Positions 1 to 7,900 of a DNA stretch of 16,349 nt are shown piece after piece. This stretch comes from Salpingoeca rosetta (lineage: Eukaryota > Opisthokonta > Choanoflagellata > Craspedida > Salpingoecidae), in assembly GCF_000188695.1 (NCBI RefSeq), contig NW_004754907.1, positions 860,017 to 876,365 on the forward strand. The letters run 5' to 3'. The position numbers and the translations under genes are program-made. The notes below the pieces were generated by a model that did not search any database, was not told where the DNA came from, and worked only from the letters and a program-made list of their open reading frames with translations. Every line of letters begins with the position of its first letter. Within the stretch, counting starts at the first letter, position 1.

Positions 1-436
1 GCCTTGTGGTTTTTCCGTTGCAAACATTCGTCCTCTCTGCTGGCATGCATGTGTGCCAACTGCCTCTCCTCTCCTCCTTCCCCTACACACGTGAGTTGTG
101 TGTCATGTGTGCCATGTGTGTGTGCATGCCCGTCATGCTTGGCAAATGCCATGTGTGCGTGCCATGCAGTGTTGTGAAGTGTATGCTTGCCTGCAAGCAT
201 TCATGCCATGCCTAGCATTGCTTTGCGCGCATGTATGCATGCTGTTCGCTGTTTAGATTGTTTGTGTTCGTGCACACTCTGCCCATGTCGCCTTGGCAGC
301 GTCATTGACTGTGTGTGCACTTGTCTAGTGTTTGTTTGAGCGTGCTGCCCGAGTTGATTTGGCGGCAGCTTGTTGTGCTTGTTCATTCTCCTTGTGTTCT
401 TGTTTGTTGCGTTTGCCTACAGTAAACACACACACA
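1..436 (-). repeat. 3' LTR of the copia element (left copy, probably truncated by the window edge)
   Basis: This copy aligns over its whole length with about 3689-4136. It ends in a short CA run followed by unrelated internal sequence, so the outer edge is uncertain by several bases and consistent with the usual TG...CA termini. The repeat still matches at base 1, so the true left end probably lies outside the window. It contains a near-perfect hairpin at 183-200 (two 8-bp arms, ATGCTTGC and GCAAGCAT, with a 2-nt spacer). It lacks a 12-bp segment present in the right copy. No TATA box or AATAAA signal on the element strand was recognised. Confidence 0.88.
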
Positions 437-449
437 CCACCTGTCGTGT

Positions 450-3041
450 CTCAACACAGAAGACGACGAAGCCCGTGCGGGAACGTCGCGTGTCAACGTC
501 GGAGGCGAACGACGCATCCGAGTACGCTGAGAGCACGCCGTCGGCAGTGCTGCCGTTGCTGGTGTCGCCAGTGGCGGCGTACTTGATGGTGTAGGACAAG
601 GTGCCCTTGATGTAGCGAAGAAGGTGCTTGGCAGCCTTCCAGTGGTCCATGCCGAAGTGCTGCATGCGGCGAGACAGGATGGAGACAGCCGCCGAGATGT
701 CTGGGCGCGTCATCGTCGCAGCATAGAGGAGGGAGCCAAGCAGCTCGCGGAACGGCACATCCGGCAGTGGCTCCTCCTTGTCGGCTGGCTTGTCGACGTA
801 GCCCGTGCAGAGCGGCGTGCCGACAGGCTTGCAGTCAGCCATGCCGAAGGCCTCCAGCACGTTGCGCAGGTAGTGCTCCTGGCTCATGGTGACGGTCCTG
901 GCCTTGCGGTTGTGCTGCACCTTGATGCCGAGACATATGTCTGGGCTGCCCAGGTCCTTCATCTTGAAGCGCTTGGAGATGGCCTTCTTGAAGGCGGCCA
1001 TGTCGCTGTCGCTGTCGGCGAAGATGAGCAGGTCGTCCACGTAGACGGCAACCCACATCACTTTGCCACCCTTGCAGGTGCGGCGGTAGATGCAGGCGTC
1101 CGTGGCTGTAGCGACGAAGTCCTGCTCGCGCATCCAGGCGTCCAGCGTGTGGTTCCACAGGCGCGGGCTCTGCTTCAGCCCATACAGCCCACGCTTGAGG
1201 CGCAGCACCGTATTCGGCGAGAAGATGCCGTCGACGGCCGGTGGCTGGACGTAGATCTCGTGATCCACGGGCGCGTTGAGGAACGCCGTGTTGACGTCCA
1301 TCTGCTGGACGTTCATGCCACGCGCGACGGCCATGGCGAGCATGGTGCGGATGGCTGCGATGGTAGCCGTCGGAGCAAAGGTGTCCGTGTAGTTGACACC
1401 GTGGACCTGGGAGTAGCCTTTGGCAACCCAGCGCGCCTTGTACTTGATTACCTTGCCCTGGTCATCGCGCTTCCTCCGAAAGATGACCATGCTGTGGAGC
1501 ACCTTCTGGCCCTTGGGAAGGTCAGCGCGAGGCACGACGTCGTAGACGTCATTGGCCTGCATTGCCGCAAACTCGTCCAGGATGGCTTGGCGCCACTCCT
1601 CAGAGTCTGGCGAGGCAAGCGCCTCCTTGACGGTGGCTGGCTCAGCTGACGTGGCAAAACTGCCAGCAGCGATGTCTGGTAGATGACCACCCACTGCTGA
1701 TGTCTTCTCCCCCGTACCAGCAGCGCTGGTGGCAACGTGACACGTGGTGGTTGAGCCACCAGAGGTGTCCTTGTCGCCGAGGGTCTCAGACAACAGCAGC
1801 TGGTCCCAGACGGAGCCGCCAAGGGCGCGTGGCTGGAGCTGCGGCTCCCCCGCACGTGGTGCAGGGGGAGCGCCGGTGGCACTGTCCTCGGTCGAACGCT
1901 GAGCGGTCTTGTTGGCATGCGAAGCAGAGGCACCGCTGTTCTGCTCTTGCTGCTGCTGAGAGGAGACGGCGTCCTTGTTCTTGATGGCGCCGAAGCGAGC
2001 GTGGATGGTGTGGACAACGCGTCGCGTGTCCGGCATCCAGACGACGTGGGCCTGGTCCTCCTCAGCGAAGCCGACGTAGACGCCAACGCGTGAGCGTGGG
2101 TCAAGCTTGTGCCGCGTGCTGCTCTTCTCCACATGCACGTAGGCCGGCGAGCCGAAGACGCGCAACAGGCTGACGTCAAAGGGGTGCCCAGTCAGGGCCT
2201 CGAACGGTGACTTGTCCTTGAGGCTCCTGCGTGGCGCGATGTTGTGCAGCAGCGTGGCGTGCTGCACGGCGAAGCCCCAGAACGGCTTGTCCAGGTCCGC
2301 AGCAAACAGCATCGTACGCGCCGTCTCGAAGAGGGTGCGGAAAGTGCGCTCCGCGGATCCGTTCTTGGCCTGCGAGTGCGGTGGCGAGAAGCGCTGCTTG
2401 ATGTCGAAGGCCAGGCACAGGTCGGTGAAGTCCTGGCTCTTGAAGACGGCGTCGCTATCCGTCTGCAGCGTGGCGTTGACGACGTGACGGTCCTTGCGCA
2501 GTTGCTCCAGGGCCGCACCGACCTCGTTCTTGTGCCGGATGAGAAACGTCCAGGCAAAGCGCGTGCAGTCGTCGATGAAGGTCAGCGCGTAGCGTGCACC
2601 TCGCAGCGACGTCTCCTCCAGCGGACCGGCGATGTCGGCGTAGAGCAGCTGGCATGGCCCAGCGCTACGTGGAGCAGACTGCTTCGGGATGGAGGCGCGG
2701 CGTGCTCTTGCCAAGCGCAACATGGTCCACAGGTAACGATGTGCTTGGAAGAGGCCTGGCGATCTGCTGCCGGATGGCGTCGACGGCCGCGCTGCTGCGA
2801 TGCCTAGCACGTCGTGTGCAGAGGCGCCCTCGTCAGCATCCTCGGCTTCCCCATCGCTGCTGTGCACGAGCTCCCCGCAAGCGCCGTGGCTTGTTGGGAA
2901 GTTAGTGCCACTGGCGTAGAGGAGAGATGGCCCGTGTCCTTGAGACGGCAGCAGAGCCCGCTCCATGTGGCAACCTGGGATGCGGCTCGTCGTCCGCAGC
3001 AATGACGACGGAAGCACCCGACGCGCGCGAGTCACCAGGGT
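450..3041 (-). pseudogene. Copia integrase / reverse transcriptase / partial RNase H
   Basis: The long open stretch below about 2680 carries the integrase core with YADIAGP, QTDSDAVF and NGSAERTF. Exactly 35 residues separate the second Asp from the Glu, as in DD35E integrases. The reverse transcriptase follows, with KARWVAKGYSQ, QMDVNTAFLNAP, RGLYGLKQSPRLWN and the catalytic YVDD near 1035. RNase H starts with SAYSDASFASDVDTRRS near 500 but ends at GFVVF, before the catalytic Glu of the usual STEAEY motif, and runs directly into the LTR. Between about 2690 and 3041 the pre-integrase zinc finger is recognisable only in pieces spread over different frames (CGPC in one, LGK in another), so small indels have broken it. 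It is in the same frame as the protease but separated from it by TGA. It is a decayed polyprotein and no host function is evident. Confidence 0.92.
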
Positions 3042-3565
3042 TCAGCGCCAAAGGTTGTACTTGATGTCGGGGACATGCAGCACGTTCTTCAGCGTGATGG
3101 TGCCTGGAGCGCCGTCGGTGCCAGTCACGCGGAGCACGGCGTCGCCCTTGCCGATGACCGTGACGGCCTGGCTGTTGGCAACGGTGACGTGCTGCGTGAC
3201 GGCGATGTAGTTGGTGAGGAGGGAGGCGTCGCTGGTGATGTGCGCCGTGGCACCGCTGTCAGCGAGCCACAGCTGTGGTGGCATTGGTCCGATGGCGTGG
3301 CCCTCCTCCTCGCCCTCGGGCTGCAGCATGAGGGCATCGTGGTGGATGGCGAAGGTCTCCATGCGCTGAGGGCCGTGGCTGACGACGGCCGCCTTCTTGA
3401 ATGGAGCTGCTCGTCCGTGCTGCGGGCGAGAGGATCCTGGCCGCTTGCCGTTGCCGTTGCCGTGGTTGCGAAGCGTAGCCAGGATCTGCCGCACGTCGAT
3501 GACGTGGTAGCGCTTGGCCGCCTGCAGCTTGCGGCACTGCTGCGCGCAGTGGCCGCGGAAGTTTG
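3042..3565 (-). pseudogene. Copia gag remnant and retroviral-type aspartic protease
   Basis: Read on the minus strand, this opens with the second half of a CCHC zinc knuckle (GHCAQQC). The first two cysteines and the whole capsid region upstream are absent, replaced by the 35-bp duplication and LTR. The protease follows, with its active-site signature LADSGATAHIT at about 3238-3272 and a downstream VLHVPDIKYNL segment typical of copia proteases. The frame then hits TGA at 3042-3044, where intact elements continue into the pre-integrase region. A complete copia gag-protease would be several hundred residues longer at its N-terminus, so this copy cannot make its own capsid. The open frame continues artificially into the LTR to about 3734; I exclude that part. 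Confidence 0.85.
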
Positions 3566-3635
3566 TTGAGAGTGAGTGAGTTTCTGTTTTGTGTTGAGTG
3601 TTGAGAGTCAGTGAGTTTCTGTTTTGTGTTGAGTC
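3566..3635. repeat. 35-bp tandem duplication beside the 5' LTR
   Basis: Two consecutive 35-bp units (3566-3600 and 3601-3635) start TTGAGAGT and continue GTGAGTTTCTGTTTTGTGTTGAGT, differing at two positions. They lie exactly between the truncated gag zinc-knuckle coding sequence and the recognisable LTR. They may belong to the untranslated leader or be filler created when gag was deleted. Confidence 0.8.
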
Positions 3636-3688
3636 CTTCCTAATTTGCCTTCTCATGTGGTTTTGTCTTGTTTGCCAACAACACCTGC

Positions 3689-4136
3689 TTTGTGGTTTTT
3701 CCGTTGGCAAACATTCCTTCCACTCTGCTGGCATGCATGTGTGCCAACTGCCTCTCCTCTCCTCCTTCCCCTACACACGTGAGTTGTGTGCCATGTGTGT
3801 GTGTGTGCATGCTCGCCATGTTTGGCAAATGCTATGTGTGCGTACCATGCAGTGTTGTGAAGTGTTGTCTGTTGTGTATGCTTGCCTGCAAGCATTCATG
3901 CCATGCCTAGCATTGCTCTGCGCGCATGTATGCATGCTGCTCATTGTTTAGATTGTTTGTGTTCGTGCACACGCTGCCCATGTCGCCTTGGCAGCGCCAT
4001 TGACTGTGTGTGCACTAGTCTTGTGTTTGTTTGAGCATGCTGCCCGAGTTGATTTGGCGGCAGCTTGTTGTGCTTGTTCATTCTCCTTGTGTTCTTGTTT
4101 GTTGCGTTTGCCTACAGTAAAACACACACACACACA
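3689..4136 (-). repeat. 5' LTR of the copia element (right copy)
   Basis: This is a direct repeat of 1-436. By hand alignment there are about 18-22 substitutions over roughly 420 aligned bases, plus a few indels. These include an extra 12 bp (TTGTCTGTTGTG-like) near 3858-3872 and a shorter TG run near 3795-3808. The right end lies in a CA run at about 4117-4136 and is followed by non-repeat sequence starting CCGTGTTTTAG. The inner (left) end is not fixed, because the left copy runs off the window and no primer-binding site marks the junction. The LTR could extend further left, toward 3640 or even 3565. Confidence 0.85.
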
Positions 4137-4473
4137 CCGTGTTTTAGCAGAATGGCAGTGAATTCCATGTGATGCACTCTACCCTGTCTACAACATGCTG
4201 GATCTTAGAAATCATTGAGTGCCATCACACACAGTGAGTCAATGCAGGAACACTGGCTGTCCTCGTAACATTCAACATTCAAGCGGTTCTGCATTGGTTT
4301 TGCTTGCTTTGGTTTTATGAATTTGGAAGAAATTTCGTTGTAGCATGTCTGTCATGCGTGTCAGTCAACTGAAAACAAGGTCATATTTATTAGAAGGTAA
4401 CACAGCGCACGTTACAATTCAGAAAGCACACCAGTACACACTCGTGATCTTCAAAAACGTCACCGCAAAGCAT
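4137..4473. other. Flank of the retroelement and 3' UTR/downstream region of the receptor gene
   Basis: This is AT-richer than its surroundings and has no credible coding region; the short plus-strand frame at 4345-4590 has no recognisable content and overlaps the receptor's last exon. The segment next to the receptor stop codon contains an AATAAA signal on the minus strand. The rest, 4137 to about 4380, is intergenic and I recognise nothing else in it. Confidence 0.6.
4386..4391 (-). terminator. Candidate poly(A) signal AATAAA of the large receptor gene
   Basis: The minus strand reads AATAAA about 83 nt downstream of the TGA stop at 4474-4476. The hexamer and its distance fit a eukaryotic cleavage/polyadenylation signal. 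No transcript data are available to me, so the cleavage site is unknown. Confidence 0.55.
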
Positions 4474-4938
4474 TCAAACCACAACAACATTGTCCTCAAT
4501 ACTTTCCACATCGGCGTTCTCAACCTCCTGTCGATCGATTGCAACTGGGAACAAGTCGATCGATTCCCCCCCATCGCTAATGTCCAGTGACGTCAAACCT
4601 CTTAGAATCGAAGAGGAAGATGTATCCTCGTGAATGCCACTGACGTCCTCGTGCACTTTGTCCGAGATACTCATGCCTGACACATCGTCAGAACTGCTGT
4701 CATTTTCGTACCGTGGAAGATAACGGAAGGAAGTCAGCATGCTCCTGCTGATGCTGCCTGGTAGGTGAGCGGGTGTTGAAGGCGAGAACGCGCCTCGTTT
4801 GCTAATGCGGCTGACAAAGCTGCGTGGAACATCATCTGCAGGCATGGTGTTCAAATGAACGAATTTGGATGGGTCTCCACTGTTGTTGGGTGAAGCATAT
4901 CCAGCAAGACCGCCCTTGTTGCTGCCGTTGTTATCTGA
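4474..4938 (-). other. Cytoplasmic tail of the 7TM receptor
   Basis: About 154 residues, rich in Ser and Asp. It has proline-directed or basophilic phosphosite-like stretches (FSPSTPAHLPGS, SISRSM), an acidic serine cluster (ENDSSSDDVSG) and a conspicuously hydrophobic end, EDNVVVV, before the TGA stop. The last residues fit a class II PDZ ligand (hydrophobic at positions 0 and -2). It is presumably a regulatory and scaffold-binding tail. Confidence 0.6.
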
Positions 4939-7900
4939 TCGACCAAGACGCGTGCACAAGAAGACCAGGGACACCGCCGTCAACGCAACCGCACACATGA
5001 CGTTCACCACTGGCATGTGCTCTGGAATATCGTCATCCACACTCAGATGCACTGGAAGGTTGAGTGAGACGCGGTTGGCGACAACGAGGAGGATGGCAGC
5101 AGCCAGCAACGGCCGCTGGATGCGAGACTCGTTCCCAAACAAATCATCAACAATGTCGCCCATGAAGAACTGGCGGCGGTGACGGATGCGTCGTATGCTC
5201 GCGTAAATCAGCGGGGAAAAGCCCAGAGTACAGGACGCCAGAATACCAGCGAGGCCTCGTGCTAGCGGTTGATGGAGGTCACACCTGTCAAAAGCGAAGC
5301 GAGCAAGGCGTACCTGGTGTGAGTAAAGTTGGCACAGCGACGGCCCACACCCACGCGCAGTTGATCGTTTCATGTGGTGCAACACCTCCAATACACTTAC
5401 CAGCCGGTCGACGCTCCAAATGAGGACGGCGCGGCAGCGACGAGGGCAACAGCAGTTGTGATTGGAATGGCTGTAGGCGGATAGCAAAGTAATGTTGGTG
5501 AGTACAGCAGGCGCGTGGACCTAGGCTCTACACTGCTTGGAACAAACACTCAAAGCTGCACTAGGAGCGCACTGACCGCAGACGATGGCAAAGAGCCCGA
5601 GAGGACGCAACGTGAAAGGATTGATGTCGGTGGACGACTGAAGGACGCATGCACCAAGCCAGCTAGCGAAAGAAGCAAGTGGAGAAAGTGAGTAACACAT
5701 AGCGAATCAAATGCAGGCACAAGGTGAACTGGACACATCATCCCATCAGCAATCTTACCAGAGACAACTCAATGAAAGCGCAAGCTTGAAAGCGCCGAGG
5801 GCGAGGCACCGGTCCGCAACAAGAGAAAACGAAATGTCGTCGGACAGTGCAACGGACTCAACGCCGAAGTACACGTGGCACAGAGCGAGTGAAAGAAACA
5901 GTGGCCACACTGGTGTACGAACCGTCCGAACCAAACCAAAACAACACACAAGGGCGCCAAGCACAGACACAGCTAGCCCAAGGTTTGATGCTTCCGGAAT
6001 TTGAACAGAAGCAATAGCAGCAGCTGCTGTTGGACTCTGAGTTGAACTAGAAGTCAAGTTCGCGCAAAGCCTGTCGGATGTGGCTGTTGGTGCAGTTGCT
6101 TGGAACTGCGTGACTGGATCGCACACAGTGAGATTGGCGCACTCTCTGTCAGACGTGGCTGTTGGTGCTGCCGTCTCGTATTGCTCGATGCTGCAAGTGT
6201 TGACGTTGGAACAGGTGCGATCAGACGTGGCTGTTGGTGCTGCTATCTCGTACTGTGTTGCTGTATCACACGCTGTGACGTTGGCGCACGTGCGGTCAGA
6301 CGTTGCTGTTGGTGCTGCCGTCTCGTACTCTGTTGCTGCATCACACGCTGTGACGTTGGCGCACGTGCGGTCAGACGTTGCTGTTGGTGCTGCTATCTCG
6401 TACTGGTCACCTGCACAAGACGTGACGTTGGCACAGGTGCGGTCAGACGTTGCTGTTGGTGCTGCCGTCTCGTATTGCTCGATGCTGCAAGTGTTGACGT
6501 TGGAACAGGTGCGGTCAGACGTTGCTGTTGGTGCTTCCGTCTCGTACTCTGTAGCTGCATCACACGCTGTGACGTTGGCACAGGTGCGATCAGACGTTGC
6601 TGTTGGTGCTGCCGTCTCGTACTCTGTTGCTGCGTCACACGCTGTGACGTTGGCACAGGTGCGGTCAGACGTTGCTGTTGGTGCTTCCGTCTCGTACTCT
6701 GTAGCTGCATCACACGCTGTGACGTTGGCACAGGTGCGATCAGACGTTGCTGTTGGTGCTGCCGTCTCGTACTCTGTTGCTGCGTCACAAGCTGTGACGT
6801 TGGCACAGGTGCGATCAGACGTTGCTGTTGGTGCTGCCGTCTCGTACTCTGTAGCTGCATCACACGCTGTGACGTTGGCACAGGTGCGATCAGACGTTGC
6901 TGTTGGTGCTGCCGTCTCGTACTCTGTTGCTGCGTCACAAGCTCTCAGCGGCTCACATTCTCTGTTGCTTGTGCTCGTTGCTGGCTCACTTTCGTACTCA
7001 CTCAGCGTGTCGCATGTGCTGGTGGAAACACACGTGAACGCGGTCGTGTTGTAAAAGTAGGCAGACACGACATCGTCGCCCGTGGCCACGCATTGTCGGA
7101 TACAATACTGCTGCGCGCGCGTGTTGTTGAGGGCTGCGGTGGTGAGGGGGTTGTAGCCAGAATCAAGCCCCGTATCTAGGACTGCGGCGTCCACGTCTGC
7201 GTTGGCAAATGCGCGCACAGTCTCGGTGCGCCTTGAGGGCACGACAGGCGCACCCGTCGTTGCCTGGTTGCCGAAGAACGTTGCGTACGTCCGCACACCA
7301 CGTGACACAACCGCAAACACCGACACGCCAATGAGCTGCGTATCCACAGCAGGTGGCAAGAGAGCCGTGTACACAGCGCTCACGGGTGCACTTGCATTTG
7401 ATGGCACAGCCTCGAGCAGCACAGCCTGCGCCCCAGGCTCGCTGCCGTACACAGCGACAGCGTCGGACAGAGCCGGTGACAGCTGTGCCACATCAATGCC
7501 AGTGCCAGTGCCAGGCAGCGATAGCAGGGTGGCGGTTGTGCCCCCGTCTTGCGCAAGCCCATCAACCAACACAAACACCCGTGTCGAGGAGGCAGCAGCT
7601 CCGCCAAGGCCAGGCTCAAACACAGTTGCGCTCACGGAAACGCCACATGCTGACGTGTCTTGGTTTACGGCAACGTCCACGCCTGGGATGCTGCCGAGGA
7701 ACACCGCTTTGCCAGTGGCTACTTGGCTCTGCAGCCTGCTGTCGCGCAGACGCACAGTGCCGTCCCGGTCTGCGTCGAGTGCGCTGCGTCGCCGGGGGTC
7801 CTCGGCCAGAATGGCCTGCACCGCCGCTCCGTCCGCCCCGGCAAACTCTTGCGTCTCCAGCACCACATACCGCAGCGTGAAGAACGCGTCTCCAATTGTG

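Larger units (their letters stand above)
1..4136 (-). mobile_element. Degenerate Ty1/copia LTR retrotransposon
   Basis: Two long direct repeats flank a pol region read on the minus strand in the order protease, integrase, reverse transcriptase, RNase H. That order is diagnostic of Ty1/copia (Pseudoviridae-type) elements; gypsy elements place integrase last. The 5' LTR is therefore on the right and the 3' LTR on the left, and the left LTR appears to run off the window start. The copy looks dead: gag is gone except for half a zinc knuckle, RNase H stops after its first catalytic Asp, a TGA interrupts pol after the protease, and the pre-integrase segment is frameshifted. I found no convincing tRNA primer-binding site next to the right LTR and no clear polypurine tract before the left LTR. 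The target-site duplication cannot be tested because the left flank is missing. The element lies about 250 bp beyond the poly(A) signal of the large receptor gene, in the same orientation. Confidence 0.93.

Noticed and set aside
400..436. Splice-acceptor-like TTTGCCTACAG on the plus strand in both LTRs
   Set aside because: No plus-strand coding exon follows in either copy. The pyrimidine/AG match is within LTR sequence and is probably chance.
624..1649. 341-residue plus-strand open frame
   Set aside because: It is antisense to the copia reverse transcriptase, which has clear catalytic motifs on the minus strand.
3540..3690. tRNA primer-binding site next to the 5' LTR
   Set aside because: I scanned for complement to initiator-Met and other common tRNA 3' ends on the minus strand and saw no convincing match. 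The site was probably lost with gag.
5930..6060. Adhesion-GPCR GPS/GAIN cleavage site before helix 1
   Set aside because: The linker between the last Cys repeat and helix 1 is short, Ser/Ala-rich and lacks the Cys/Trp pattern and HL(S/T) cleavage motif.
6080..7179. Long plus-strand open frames rich in Cys or in VRSDVAVGA repeats, opposite the C-terminal array
   Set aside because: They are antisense shadows. The repeat unit is a multiple of three, so an absence of stops in one unit repeats along the array. They have no start context, signal peptide or domain.
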